Source of the DNA: Enterobacteriaceae bacterium UBA5654
GTDB taxonomy: Bacteria > Pseudomonadota > Gammaproteobacteria > Enterobacterales > Enterobacteriaceae
DNA length: 50,785 bases
NCBI GenBank assembly: GCA_002421005.1
Contig: DIJC01000011.1
Span: 1 to 50,785, forward strand
Reading direction: 5' to 3'
Shown here piece by piece: positions 16,906-25,623 of this stretch. Both the position numbers and the translations under genes were made by a program. The first letter of the stretch is position 1. Each line of letters starts with the position of its first letter. The notes under the pieces are model-generated. The model worked only from the letters and a program-made list of their open reading frames with translations. It did no database searches and was not told the DNA's origin.

Positions 16906-17507
16906 TTGGCCTCCAGTTTTTCCAGCCGTTTAGTCAGGTTTTCTGCGGTCCGCTCTACGGCGGCAACTTCTTCGGCAAACCAGGCCACTTCCAGCGCACC
17001 CGGTGCCAGACGCCACTCTTCCGTTAATGCGTCAGCCACGTAGCGCTGCTGACGCGTCACGCCCCGATTAAGCCACGTTGCGCCACGGCGCACGAAACGG
17101 CTCACCCCTTCGGCAGCGATATCACCGGTCCACGGAGCCAGTAGCTCAGCCGGATCGAACTCTGCCAGATCGGTTAGCGCGACAAAATTCTGCACGACCT
17201 GGAGATCGCCGTTTACCTCAAGCTCACCGCTGCGGATCAGCGCCGTCAACTGCTGGCGGTCGCGCAGCTTTGGCAGCACGCTCAGACGAGTGATAACCGT
17301 GCAGTCAGCCTCGCCTTCCCAGTCGCCCAGCACATCAACCTGACGCTCGCTAAAGCTTAGCACCAGCGGCGCGGAGAACTCTTTCAGCACAACGCGTAAT
17401 ACTTTTCCCTGTAAACGCTGGCGGGCAGGCTTCAGGCCGCGTTCACGCCACAGGAACGCGTTGAGGACATTTTCTACGCCCGCCGTGATAAGGGGTTTAA
17501 AAGGCAT
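16902..17507 (-). CDS. ubiJ: Ubiquinone biosynthesis accessory factor UbiJ
   Basis: UbiJ is an SCP2-domain protein that, with UbiK, organises the soluble complex performing the late hydroxylation and methylation steps of ubiquinone synthesis and binds the hydrophobic intermediates. The 201-residue product has the SCP2 fold in its N-terminal half (LSFSERQVDVLGDWEG through ELEVNGDLQVVQNF) and a C-terminal coiled-coil ending VERTAENLTKRLEKLEAK. It lies 12 bases after ubiE and overlaps ubiB by four bases. In E. coli the 3' part of this gene also yields the small RNA EsrE; I cannot tell whether that holds here. Confidence 0.94.
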   Translation of the reverse strand: MPFKPLITAGVENVLNAFLWRERGLKPARQRLQGKVLRVVLKEFSAPLVLSFSERQVDVLGDWEGEADCTVITRLSVLPKLRDRQQLTALIRSGELEVNGDLQVVQNFVALTDLAEFDPAELLAPWTGDIAAEGVSRFVRRGATWLNRGVTRQQRYVADALTEEWRLAPGALEVAWFAEEVAAVERTAENLTKRLEKLEAK

Positions 17508-17519
17508 TACGCTCTCCTG

Positions 17520-18275
17520 TTAAAACTTGTAGCCACGATGCAGCGCGACGATCCCTGCCGTCAGATTGTAGTAGTTCACGTTCTCCAGCCCGGCATCTTC
17601 CATCATGGCTTTCAGGGTTTCCTGATCGGGATGCATACGGATAGATTCCGCCAGGTAGCGGTAGCTTTCCGCGTCATTGGCCACCATCTGACCGATACGC
17701 GGCAGGACATGGAACGAGTAAGCATCGTAGGCTTTGCTGAGCGGTTCGATAATCGGCTTCGAAAATTCCAGCACCAGCAGGCGTCCGCCGGGCTTCAGCA
17801 CGCGGTGCATCGAACGTAGCGCTTTTTCTTTATCGGTGACGTTACGCAGGCCAAAAGAGATGGTGATGCAATCAAACGTGTTATCCGGGAAAGGCAGCGC
17901 CTCGGCGTTAGCCTGTACGTATTCGACGTTGCCAACCACGCCCAGATTGCGCAACTTTTCACGGCCAATCTTCAGCATGGAGTCGTTGATGTCCGCCAGC
18001 ACCACGCGACCGGTTTCACCGACCAGGCGCGAGAATTTAGCGGTCAGATCGCCCGTTCCCCCGGCCAGATCCAGCACCGTTTGACCGCGACGCACGCCGC
18101 TACAGTCAATGGTATAACGCTTCCACAAACGATGAATGCCAAACGACATCAGGTCATTCATAACGTCATATTTTGCGGCGACTGAATGGAATACATGAGC
18201 CACCATGTCAGCTTTCTGTTCTCTGGCGACCGTCTGAAAACCAAAATGCGTCGTATCCTGCGAATTCTCATCCAT
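17520..18275 (-). CDS. ubiE: Demethylmenaquinone/2-methoxy-6-polyprenyl-1,4-benzoquinol methyltransferase UbiE
   Basis: UbiE is the SAM-dependent C-methyltransferase used in both ubiquinone and menaquinone pathways. The 251-residue length equals E. coli. The class I methyltransferase motif LDLAGGTGDLT lies near residue 68; ITISFGLRNVTD and RVLKPGGRLLVLEFSKP are the family's post-motif segments, and the ending YYNLTAGIVALHRGYKF is diagnostic. It heads the ubiE-ubiJ-ubiB chain, with 66 bases separating it from rmuC upstream on the same strand. Confidence 0.98.
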   Translation of the reverse strand: MDENSQDTTHFGFQTVAREQKADMVAHVFHSVAAKYDVMNDLMSFGIHRLWKRYTIDCSGVRRGQTVLDLAGGTGDLTAKFSRLVGETGRVVLADINDSMLKIGREKLRNLGVVGNVEYVQANAEALPFPDNTFDCITISFGLRNVTDKEKALRSMHRVLKPGGRLLVLEFSKPIIEPLSKAYDAYSFHVLPRIGQMVANDAESYRYLAESIRMHPDQETLKAMMEDAGLENVNYYNLTAGIVALHRGYKF

Positions 18276-18341
18276 CTTAGGGCCTGCTTATCAAGAAATT
18301 GTTCGTAAAGTGTAACAGATTGAGGGCATTTACCCTACGGC

Positions 18342-19775
18342 CTAACCACCGCGAGAAAATGAGTTTAGCGCATCAATGGCGATGTTTTCTGCGGATGTCG
18401 CTTGCTCATCATCAGGCTCTGCGCCAGAGCGAAGGCGAAATTCTTCATCCTGCGTGGTCGCTTTTTCGGCTAAATCCGGGTTAATGTCGCGCTTGATCTC
18501 CACGCCCAGCCCGCGAAACGCCTCTGCCTGCGCCAGCACGTTACCGCGCCCGGAGGTGAGTTTTTTCATGGCCTGGCGGTAGTTATCCTGGGCTTTATCC
18601 AGACTTTGCCCCACCGACGACATATCATCGACAAACAGGCGTAATTTGTCATAAAGACGGCTGGCACGTTCGGCGATCTGCTGCGCGTTGCGGCTTTGAT
18701 GCTCATAGCGCCACAGATTCGCAATGGTGCGCAGGGCCACCAGCAGCGTGGTCGGGCTGACCAGCATGATGTTATTTTTTAACGCCTCGGTAATGAGCTC
18801 AGGCTGTCGATCCAGCGCCAGCAGGAAAGCAGGCTCGACGGGAATAAACATCAGCACGTAGTCGAGACTGCGCAGCCCCGGCAATTGCTGATAATCTTTG
18901 CGTCCCAACAGGCGGATGTGGTTGCGCACCGAGGCAATATGCTCCTGAAGCGCCGCTTCACGGGTATAGTCATCTTCGGCATTAAAATAACGCTCGTAGG
19001 CGACCAGCGTCATTTTTGCATCGACAACCACGTCCTTGCCCTGCGGCAGGCGGACAATCACATCCGGCTGCATCCGCGAGCGCGCTTCGGTTTCAATGCT
19101 GACCTGGGTTTCGTATTCGTAGCCTTCACGCAGCCCGGAGGCTTCCAGCACGCGGGTCAGCACCACCTCGCCCCAGTTTCCCTGCGCTTTATTATCGCCT
19201 TTCAGCGCGCGCGTCAGGTTGAGCGCTTCCTGCGCCATCTGCGCGTTAAGCTGCTGAAGATTGCGGATTTCATGCGCCAGCGTGTGTCTTTCGCGCGCCT
19301 CCTGACCAAAGCTGTCCTGTACCTGACGGCGAAAACCGTCGAGCTGCTCGCGCAGCGGCGTAAGAAGCCCGTGCAGGCTCTGGCGGTTTTGTTCATCCAC
19401 GCGGCGGTTGCTGTGCTCGAAGATACGGTTGGCGAGGTTTTCAAACTGTTCGCTTAGCCGCTGCTCGCTGTTGATCATCTGCCGGGTTTTGTCCTGCGAG
19501 GCTTCAAGGCGGGTGGTAACTTCACGCAGATCCGCCTCCAGCGAGGTGTTAATCTCCCGCAGGCTGCGCAGTTCGTTGTTCAGCAATTCGCACTCGTCGC
19601 GCCAGTGGCCGTTTTGCGCAAGCTGTTGCTTTGCCGCGCTCAGCTCGCCAAATACGTCACGCTGTTGGGCCAGGATGTCCGCCTGCTGCTGCGCGGCACG
19701 GTAACTCGCCGCCAGCCAGCCGACGCCGATCCCTGCCAGCATCAGTAATACGCTGAAGATAATTGCGCTGTCCAT
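18342..19775 (-). CDS. rmuC: DNA recombination protein RmuC
   Basis: RmuC limits inversions at short inverted repeats and is thought to be a nuclease acting on unusual DNA structures. The 477-residue protein starts with one membrane-spanning segment (residues 4-26), continues with a long coiled coil to about residue 180, and then a PD-(D/E)xK-like domain with DVIVRLPQGKDVVVDAKM as the likely catalytic core. A polar, low-complexity tail follows residue 440, slightly longer than in E. coli. It is on the same strand as udp but separated by a strong terminator, so it has its own promoter. Confidence 0.95.
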   Translation of the reverse strand: MDSAIIFSVLLMLAGIGVGWLAASYRAAQQQADILAQQRDVFGELSAAKQQLAQNGHWRDECELLNNELRSLREINTSLEADLREVTTRLEASQDKTRQMINSEQRLSEQFENLANRIFEHSNRRVDEQNRQSLHGLLTPLREQLDGFRRQVQDSFGQEARERHTLAHEIRNLQQLNAQMAQEALNLTRALKGDNKAQGNWGEVVLTRVLEASGLREGYEYETQVSIETEARSRMQPDVIVRLPQGKDVVVDAKMTLVAYERYFNAEDDYTREAALQEHIASVRNHIRLLGRKDYQQLPGLRSLDYVLMFIPVEPAFLLALDRQPELITEALKNNIMLVSPTTLLVALRTIANLWRYEHQSRNAQQIAERASRLYDKLRLFVDDMSSVGQSLDKAQDNYRQAMKKLTSGRGNVLAQAEAFRGLGVEIKRDINPDLAEKATTQDEEFRLRSGAEPDDEQATSAENIAIDALNSFSRGG

Positions 19776-19863
19776 TCACTCCCCCACCTGATTCATTCAC
19801 TCTGCAAAATACGGCTTTGCTGTATAAACGTCCAGTTTAAAAGGAATTTCTGCGAGGCATTAC

Positions 19864-19895
19864 GCAAAAAAGAAAGGGCCGAACGAGTCGGCCCT
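19864..19895 (-). terminator. Intrinsic terminator of udp
   Basis: A perfect 8-bp stem AGGGCCGA (19875-19882) / TCGGCCCT (19888-19895) with a five-base loop is followed on the minus strand by TTTCTTTTTTGC. It lies shortly after the udp stop codon and insulates rmuC. Confidence 0.9.
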
Positions 19896-19913
19896 GGGGA
19901 AAATAAGAAGGGA

Positions 19914-20675
19914 TTACAGCAGGCGACGCGCGGCTTCGACCACGATTTTCACCGCGTGGCTTTCGGTCTGCTTCATGGTTTCCGCATTCGGAATTTCCTG
20001 CTGGGTGCGGTTGACGATCACGCCCGCCACCATCCCGGCACGCAGGCCCTGGCTGGAACACATGGTCAGCAGCGTCGCGGATTCCATTTCGTAGTTCATT
20101 ACGCCCATCGACTGCCACTCTTCCATTGAGCCTTTGAAGCGGCTGACGACGCGGCCAGAGTGGGTATCGTAACGTTCCTGACCCGGATAGAAGGTGTCAG
20201 ACGACGCGGTCACACCAATGTGGGTGGTTGCGCCCACCGCTTTTGCGGCTTCCACCAGCGCGGTGGTACAGGCGAAGTCAGCAACCGCCGGGTATTCCAT
20301 CGGTGCGAAGTGCAGGCTGGCACCGTCGAGGCGCACCGAGGCGGTGGTCACCAGTACGTCGCCGACGTTGATGTCAGGCTGGATCGCGCCAGTGGTGCCT
20401 ACGCGCAGGAAAGTACGAATGCCAAGCTGCGCCAGTTCTTCAACGGCGATAGAGGTTGAGGGGCCGCCGATGCCGGTTGAGCACACAATGACCGCTTTGC
20501 CGTCAAGTTCGGCGCGCCAGGAGGTGAATTCACGGTGAGATGCCAGCTTAACCGGCTTTTCCATCAGCGCGGCGATCTTTTCCACACGCTCGGGATCGCC
20601 AGGGACGATAGCCAGCGTAGCCCCTTGTAGATCGTTTTTGGTGAGGCCAAGATGAAAAACATCGGACTTAGACAT
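19914..20675 (-). CDS. udp: Uridine phosphorylase Udp
   Basis: Udp splits uridine with phosphate into uracil and ribose-1-phosphate for pyrimidine salvage. The ATG at 20675 gives 253 residues beginning MSKSDVFHLGLTKND, as in E. coli; the open frame extends 13 codons upstream without conservation. Phosphate- and nucleoside-binding segments are visible: VPGDPERV, STGIGGPSTSIA, RVGTTGAIQ and the NYEMESATLLTM nucleoside loop. The upstream region carries two CRP sites in the spacing of a CytR-regulated promoter, which fits control by nucleoside availability. Confidence 0.98.
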   Translation of the reverse strand: MSKSDVFHLGLTKNDLQGATLAIVPGDPERVEKIAALMEKPVKLASHREFTSWRAELDGKAVIVCSTGIGGPSTSIAVEELAQLGIRTFLRVGTTGAIQPDINVGDVLVTTASVRLDGASLHFAPMEYPAVADFACTTALVEAAKAVGATTHIGVTASSDTFYPGQERYDTHSGRVVSRFKGSMEEWQSMGVMNYEMESATLLTMCSSQGLRAGMVAGVIVNRTQQEIPNAETMKQTESHAVKIVVEAARRLL

Positions 20676-20720
20676 AAAAGACTCCTCTGTGGGTCGGTTT
20701 ATCAGAAGAAGCAAAAAGGT

Positions 20721-20726
20721 ACTTTA
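20721..20726 (-). promoter_or_regulatory. Putative udp -10 element
   Basis: TAAAGT read on the minus strand would place the start of transcription near 20714, putting the nearer CRP site at about -41.5, the class II position. Confidence 0.55.
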
Positions 20727-20747
20727 CAGAAGAGACCGGGTGTTTTT

Positions 20748-20763
20748 CGTGACACCCATCACT
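20748..20763 (-). promoter_or_regulatory. CRP site 1 of udp (proximal)
   Basis: CGTGA-N6-TCACT has one mismatch in each half-site to the TGTGA-N6-TCACA consensus. It sits 85 bases or so upstream of the udp start codon and 52 bp, centre to centre, from the second site. Confidence 0.75.
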
Positions 20764-20799
20764 CCCGAGAAAAGTTATTGCATCTCAATTCCATGAAAT

Positions 20800-20815
20800 G
20801 GTGACACACATCACA
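20800..20815 (-). promoter_or_regulatory. CRP site 2 of udp (distal)
   Basis: On the minus strand TGTGA-N6-TCACC matches the CRP consensus except for the last base. The 36 bases between the two CRP sites contain a TTGCAT half-site, like the short motifs CytR recognises when it bridges two CRP dimers; that CytR site is an inference. Confidence 0.82.
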
Positions 20816-20928
20816 CAAAATTGCGCATTACGCTGAAATTCATTCCGACAAGGTCGCCTGCCACGCGGTGAATTGTTAGCGCGGGGTCTATAGTTAACAC
20901 TGCGCTAATATTGGGTACGGAGAATGCC

Positions 20929-21744
20929 ATGACTACTGACAATCAGCCGGGTTTCGCCCCAGCGGCTGCACCCCATGCTTCCACTATCGTTCATACGCCT
21001 GACGATGCCATTACCGCCGGTGAAACCACTATTGCCACTCAGGGCGAAAACATGCCTGCTTATCATGCCCGCCCCAAACAGGCGACGGGCGATCTGCCTG
21101 TGGTAATCGTAGTGCAGGAAATTTTTGGCGTACATGAGCACATTCGCGATCTGTGCCGTCGGCTGGCGCTGGAAGGTTATCTGGCGGTAGCGCCGGAACT
21201 GTATTTTCGCCAGGGCGATCCGAATGACTGGAACGATGTTCAGGCGCTGTTAAAAGAGCTGGTGGCAAAGGTGCCGGACGCGCAGGTGCTGGCGGATTTG
21301 GATCACGTCGCCAACTGGGCGGCGCGTAATGGCGGTGATGCGCATCGCCTCGCCATTACCGGTTTTTGCTGGGGCGGCAGGATCGCCTGGCTGTATGCCG
21401 CGCATAATCCGCAGCTCAAAGCCGCAGTGGCCTGGTACGGCAAACTGACTGGCGACCAGACCCTGAATTCGCCAAAACATCCGGTGGATGTGGCAACCGA
21501 CCTTAGCGCACCGGTGCTGGGGCTGTATGGCGCGCAGGATAACAGTATTCCTCAGGAAAGCGTCGAAAACATGCGTCAGGCATTGCGTGCCGCTAATGCC
21601 ACGGCGGAGATTATTGTCTACCCCGACGCCGGGCACGCGTTTAATGCCGATTACCGTCCCAGCTATCATGCGGAATCAGCGAAAGATGGCTGGCAAAGAA
21701 TGCTGGACTGGTTCGCCCGTCACGCCGGGCAAAAAGGAAGCTGA
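20929..21744 (+). CDS. dlhH: Putative dienelactone hydrolase DlhH
   Basis: DlhH (YsgA) is an alpha/beta hydrolase of the dienelactone hydrolase family; its physiological substrate is unknown. The ATG at 20929 gives 271 residues, the E. coli length, beginning MTTDNQPGFAPAA; a TTG six codons upstream is less likely. The catalytic triad is visible as the nucleophilic cysteine in TGFCWGGR, aspartate in LYGAQDNSIP and histidine in YPDAGHAFNADY. The glutamate that positions the nucleophile lies in VVQEIFGVHEHI. It diverges from udp and converges on the neighbouring maturase gene with ten bases between stops. Confidence 0.93.
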   Translation: MTTDNQPGFAPAAAPHASTIVHTPDDAITAGETTIATQGENMPAYHARPKQATGDLPVVIVVQEIFGVHEHIRDLCRRLALEGYLAVAPELYFRQGDPNDWNDVQALLKELVAKVPDAQVLADLDHVANWAARNGGDAHRLAITGFCWGGRIAWLYAAHNPQLKAAVAWYGKLTGDQTLNSPKHPVDVATDLSAPVLGLYGAQDNSIPQESVENMRQALRAANATAEIIVYPDAGHAFNADYRPSYHAESAKDGWQRMLDWFARHAGQKGS

Positions 21745-21754
21745 AATCCGCGCG

Positions 21755-23053
21755 TCACCCTTTCAGGGCGCAGCATTTTTTAAATTTTTTCCCGCTGCCG
21801 CACGGACAGGGATCGTTGCGGTTGACGTTGCTCACGCTGGCGCTTTTTCCCTGCGCCAGCACGCGCGTGATCGCCTGCGGCGGATAGCCGTGGTCGACTA
21901 AGTCCTTCATAATATTCATTTCACGCGTGATATGACGGAAGAAGTGCTCATAACCCGCGCACAGATAATTATGACCGGGATGGCCTGAAGGCGAGACGGC
22001 AAAACGATGCTTAGGACAGCCGCCGTGACAAACGAAACGGTAGTCGCAGCGGCGGCAGTCAGCGGTCAGCGTCTCACTTTTAGCCTGCCCGAACGCTATC
22101 GCCTGCTGGCTGGTATTCATCTCGCCAATGGTCTGCTGATGAATATTTCCCAGCATATGCTCCGGGTACACATAGTGATCGCAGTTGTAGAGATCGCCGT
22201 TTGATTCGAGCGCAAAGGCATGTCCACAGTTTTCTGCAAAAACGCACAGCACCGGCGGTTGACCGCACCAGGCCGACAGCGCAACGTCAAACATTTGCAC
22301 GTAGACGTGCCCCACGTCGCGCCGTACCCAGATGTCAAAAATCTGATTCAGAAATTCGCCGTATTGCCAGGACGGCACCGTCCACGGAGCCAGTTTTGCC
22401 GCGCTCTCGCCGGGCAATACCAGATTCAGCACGGATGAGGCTTCGGTGCTCATGCGCTCAACCAGCGGGATAAACTGTATATAGCGGGAGCCTGCGGCCA
22501 GCAGGAATTCGTACACTTCGCGCGCGTGCCCGACGTTGTGCGCGCCTACCACGGTCAGGGTATTAAATTCGACGTTGTATTCTTTCAGCAGCGCCATTCC
22601 CGCCATCACCTGCACGTGGGTGCCTTTGCCCGAGCGGGAAACCCGATGCTTATTATGCAGATGCGCCGGACCATCCACGGATAGTCCGATCAAAAAATGA
22701 TGCGCGGCGAAAAACTGCGCCCACTCCGCATTGAGTAAAATGCCGTTGGTTTGCAGCGCATGGCTGATTTTTTTCCCGCTGGCGTGCTTCTCGCACAGTT
22801 CCACGACGCGGCGAAAAAATGGCAGCCCGATCATCGTCGGCTCGCCACCCTGCCAGGCAAATGTCACCTCGTTACCACGTTGGGCGTCAATATGCTGGCG
22901 AATATACTGTTCCAGCGTCTCGTCCGACATGCGCCAGTTTTTATTGCGCTCCGGGTAAAGCGCCTCTTTTTCAAGGTAGAAGCAGTACTCGCAATCAATA
23001 TTACATACCGAGCCAGTTGGCTTCGCCATAACGTGGCAACCTGTTACAGCCAT
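21755..23053 (-). CDS. Anaerobic sulfatase-maturating enzyme (radical SAM, with SEC-C tail)
   Basis: The family converts an active-site Cys or Ser of a sulfatase to formylglycine without oxygen. The radical-SAM cluster motif CxxxCxxC appears as CNIDCEYC near residue 17, followed by FAWQGGEPTMIGL and LQTNGILL. The C-terminal half has the cysteine pattern of SPASM auxiliary clusters, including CGHAFALESNGDLYNCDHYVYP and CRRCDYRFVCHGGCPKHRF. The last 22 residues form a SEC-C zinc motif, DPCPCGSGKKFKKCC. I chose the ATG at 23053, seven bases after GGAG; an in-frame ATG at 23059 is possible. No sulfatase gene lies in the window, so the substrate is unknown. It resembles E. coli AslB and Klebsiella AtsB. 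Confidence 0.88.
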   Translation of the reverse strand: MAVTGCHVMAKPTGSVCNIDCEYCFYLEKEALYPERNKNWRMSDETLEQYIRQHIDAQRGNEVTFAWQGGEPTMIGLPFFRRVVELCEKHASGKKISHALQTNGILLNAEWAQFFAAHHFLIGLSVDGPAHLHNKHRVSRSGKGTHVQVMAGMALLKEYNVEFNTLTVVGAHNVGHAREVYEFLLAAGSRYIQFIPLVERMSTEASSVLNLVLPGESAAKLAPWTVPSWQYGEFLNQIFDIWVRRDVGHVYVQMFDVALSAWCGQPPVLCVFAENCGHAFALESNGDLYNCDHYVYPEHMLGNIHQQTIGEMNTSQQAIAFGQAKSETLTADCRRCDYRFVCHGGCPKHRFAVSPSGHPGHNYLCAGYEHFFRHITREMNIMKDLVDHGYPPQAITRVLAQGKSASVSNVNRNDPCPCGSGKKFKKCCALKG

Positions 23054-23094
23054 AAACATACTCCACCCGTTTACCGCGATCGTTAAGGGCTTTC

Positions 23095-23100
23095 ATTATA
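23095..23100 (-). promoter_or_regulatory. Putative -10 element of the maturase gene
   Basis: A perfect TATAAT on the minus strand lies about 40 bases before the start codon, just beyond the metE terminator. The best -35 candidate, TTGCCA, is 20 bases upstream, longer than ideal. Confidence 0.45.
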
Positions 23101-23127
23101 CGGATAATGCGTTATCGGAATGGCAAA

Positions 23128-23157
23128 AAAAAGAAGAGACCGTCGTCTCTTCTTTTT
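23128..23157 (-). terminator. Intrinsic terminator of metE
   Basis: The 13-bp perfect stem AAAAAGAAGAGAC (23128-23140) / GTCTCTTCTTTTT (23145-23157) with loop CGTC has A and T tracts on both flanks, so it can act in both directions. It lies about 20 bases after the metE stop and separates metE from the maturase gene. Confidence 0.9.
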
Positions 23158-23175
23158 CTGGGGAGGGTGGATCTG

Positions 23176-25437
23176 TTACGCCTGGCGCAGGTTTTGCGCC
23201 GCTTTCACCATGTTTGCCAGCGCCGCGCGGGTTTCCGGCCAGCCACGGGTTTTCAGGCCGCAGTCCGGGTTTACCCACAGGCGCTCCGCCGGAATACGCT
23301 GGGCCGCTTTCTGCAACAGCGCTTCAATCCATTCCACGCTCGGCACGTTCGGAGAGTGAATATCGTAAACGCCCGGCCCGATTTCATTCGGGTATTCGAA
23401 CTCTTCGAACGACTCCAGCAGTTCCATATCAGAACGCGAGGTTTCGATGGTGATCACATCCGCATCCAGCGCCGCGATGGAATCCATGATGTCGTTAAAC
23501 TCGCAGTAGCACATGTGGGTGTGGATTTGGGTGTCGTCCTTCGCTACCGCCGCATTAATGCGGAAGGCGTCGACGCCCCATTGCAGGTACGCATCCCAGT
23601 CGCTGCGCTTGAGCGGCAGTCCTTCACGCAGTGCCGGTTCGTCAATCTGAATAATACCGATGCCAGCGGCTTCCAGATCCGCCACTTCATCACGCAGCGC
23701 CAGCGCGATCTGTTTGGCGATGGTTTCACGGCTGACATCTTCGCGCGGGAAGGACCAGCAGAGGATCGTTACCGGACCGGTCAGCATCCCTTTGACCGGT
23801 TTGTCGGTCAGCGACTGCGCGTATTTCGCCCACTCCACGGTAATCGGTTCCGGGCGGCTAACGTCGCCAATCACCACCGGCGGCTTCACGCAGCGGGAGC
23901 CGTAACTCTGGACCCAGCCGTTCTGGGTAAAGATGAATCCATCGAGATGCTCGCCAAAGTATTCGACCATGTCGTTACGCTCGGCTTCACCGTGGACCAG
24001 CACGTCCAGCCCCAGATGCTCCTGCTCAACAATCGCCTGTTTGATATGTTCAGCGATACCGGTGCGGTAGTTGTTGGCGTCCAGATTGCCTTTTTTAAAG
24101 TCCAGGCGCAGACCGCGAATTTCAGTGGTCTGCGGGAATGAACCGATAGTGGTGGTCGGCCATGCCGGAAGATTAAAGCGCGCACGCTGGGCTTTCGCAC
24201 GAACGTCATAGGCGCTGGCACGCTGGCTGTCCTGCGCGGTGATGTTCGCCAGGCGTTTTTCTACTGCCGCATTGTGTACGCGGGTTGAGTGACGACGAGC
24301 CTGAATCGGCGCGCTCCATTCCGCCAGCTTCGCGGTATCACCGCTGTTCAGCGCGTCGCGCAGCAGCGCCAGCTCCTCACATTTTTGCAGGGCGAAGGCA
24401 AACCAGCTTTTCACTTCAGCATCAAGGCGCGTTTCAACGCTCAGGTCGATGGGGCTGTGCAGCAGGGAGCAGGACGAGGCAACCCACAGATCGCGTTGAC
24501 CCACGAGGTCTTTAATCTGCGCGTATTTCTCCGTCAGATCGGCACGCCAGACGTTACGACCATTGACCAGCCCCGCAGAGAGTAGCCAGTCGGACGGCAG
24601 GCGCTGGTGCAGTTCCGCCACATCATCTTTACCGTGTACCAGGTCAACGTGCAGACCCTGCACCGGCAGCGCGGTGATGGTGTCAAGATTCGCGCTGATG
24701 CCTTCAAAATAGGTGGTCAGCAGCAGCTTCACGTTGCCGGTGAGCGCGTCACAGGCCGGTTTGAACGCGTCCAGCCACGCCTGCGGCAGTTCCAGGACCA
24801 GCGCGGGTTCGTCAATCTGCACCCACTCAATGCCGCGTTTTGCCAGTTCAGCCAGCACTTGCTGATACACCGGCAGAATGTCATTCAGCAGGCTGAGGCG
24901 GTCAAACTGCTCGCCCTTCACTTTGCCAAGCCACAGATAAGTCACCGGCCCCAGCAGCACAGGCTTCACGTTGTGACCCAGTGCCAGCGCTTCGTCCACT
25001 TCATCCAGAAGCTGAGTCCACGTCAGTTTGAACTGCTGACCTTTAACGAATTCCGGCACCATGTAGTGATAGTTGGTGTTAAACCATTTGGTCATTTCCG
25101 CTGCTGCCGCCGGTTCGCCGGTCGGCGCACGTCCGCGACCCAGGCGAAACAGGGTGTCGATATCCACCGATCCATCGTTGTTCTGATGACGAGCCGGGAC
25201 GTTGCCGAGCAGCAGGCTGGTGGTCAGAACATGGTCGTACCAGGCGAAATCGCCAACCGGCAGCAAATCAATGCCCGCCTGCTTTTGCTGATCCCAGTGA
25301 CGCGCCCGCAATTCACGGCCCACCGCCAGCAGTTCTTCGCGGCTGGACTTGCCAGCCCAGTAACTTTCCTGCGCTTTTTTCAGTTCACGACGCAGACCGA
25401 CGCGGGGGAAACCGAGGGTGTGATTAATAATTGTCAT
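23176..25437 (-). CDS. metE: Cobalamin-independent methionine synthase MetE
   Basis: MetE transfers the methyl group of 5-methyltetrahydropteroyl-triglutamate to homocysteine without vitamin B12. The 753-residue length equals E. coli MetE. The N-terminal domain starts MTIINHTLGFPRVGLRRELK. In the C-terminal catalytic barrel the zinc-binding HMCYCEF segment (His and Cys) and the cysteine of WVNPDCGLKTRGW are visible, with IQIDEPALREGLP contributing to the homocysteine site. It diverges from metR, and MetR activation with MetJ repression is expected. A strong terminator follows. Confidence 0.98.
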   Translation of the reverse strand: MTIINHTLGFPRVGLRRELKKAQESYWAGKSSREELLAVGRELRARHWDQQKQAGIDLLPVGDFAWYDHVLTTSLLLGNVPARHQNNDGSVDIDTLFRLGRGRAPTGEPAAAAEMTKWFNTNYHYMVPEFVKGQQFKLTWTQLLDEVDEALALGHNVKPVLLGPVTYLWLGKVKGEQFDRLSLLNDILPVYQQVLAELAKRGIEWVQIDEPALVLELPQAWLDAFKPACDALTGNVKLLLTTYFEGISANLDTITALPVQGLHVDLVHGKDDVAELHQRLPSDWLLSAGLVNGRNVWRADLTEKYAQIKDLVGQRDLWVASSCSLLHSPIDLSVETRLDAEVKSWFAFALQKCEELALLRDALNSGDTAKLAEWSAPIQARRHSTRVHNAAVEKRLANITAQDSQRASAYDVRAKAQRARFNLPAWPTTTIGSFPQTTEIRGLRLDFKKGNLDANNYRTGIAEHIKQAIVEQEHLGLDVLVHGEAERNDMVEYFGEHLDGFIFTQNGWVQSYGSRCVKPPVVIGDVSRPEPITVEWAKYAQSLTDKPVKGMLTGPVTILCWSFPREDVSRETIAKQIALALRDEVADLEAAGIGIIQIDEPALREGLPLKRSDWDAYLQWGVDAFRINAAVAKDDTQIHTHMCYCEFNDIMDSIAALDADVITIETSRSDMELLESFEEFEYPNEIGPGVYDIHSPNVPSVEWIEALLQKAAQRIPAERLWVNPDCGLKTRGWPETRAALANMVKAAQNLRQA

Positions 25438-25544
25438 TTTTGAAGCCTCATATGTGTTATCCGCAGGATTTCGGATTCAGGGAAGGCGGGCGAGAAGTGC
25501 AGCCAATGCGTCCTGAATTCGAAAGACAAAGGATTTAGCCATCC

Positions 25545-25560
25545 AGATGTTTACACATCC
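25545..25560. promoter_or_regulatory. Candidate MetJ boxes in the metE-metR gap
   Basis: AGATGTTT followed directly by ACACATCC resembles two tandem 8-base met boxes (consensus AGACGTCT), which MetJ needs in pairs. It lies just upstream of the metR -10 element. Matches are partial, so this is a candidate supported mostly by position. Confidence 0.5.
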
Positions 25561-25577
25561 ATAATGTGAATGTACTG

Positions 25578-25583
25578 TATAAT
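25578..25583 (+). promoter_or_regulatory. metR -10 element
   Basis: A perfect TATAAT lies about 40 bases before the metR start. No clear -35 hexamer is present, as expected for a promoter overlapping activator and repressor sites. Confidence 0.6.
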
Positions 25584-25623
25584 CCTCAAGCGCAATTTAT
25601 TCATGCCGAAGTGAAGGACTTTC

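Noticed and set aside
23107..24141. A 344-codon open frame on the plus strand opposite metE
   Set aside because: It lies antisense to the conserved metE C-terminal domain, begins inside the metE terminator hairpin, and looks like reverse-frame sequence.
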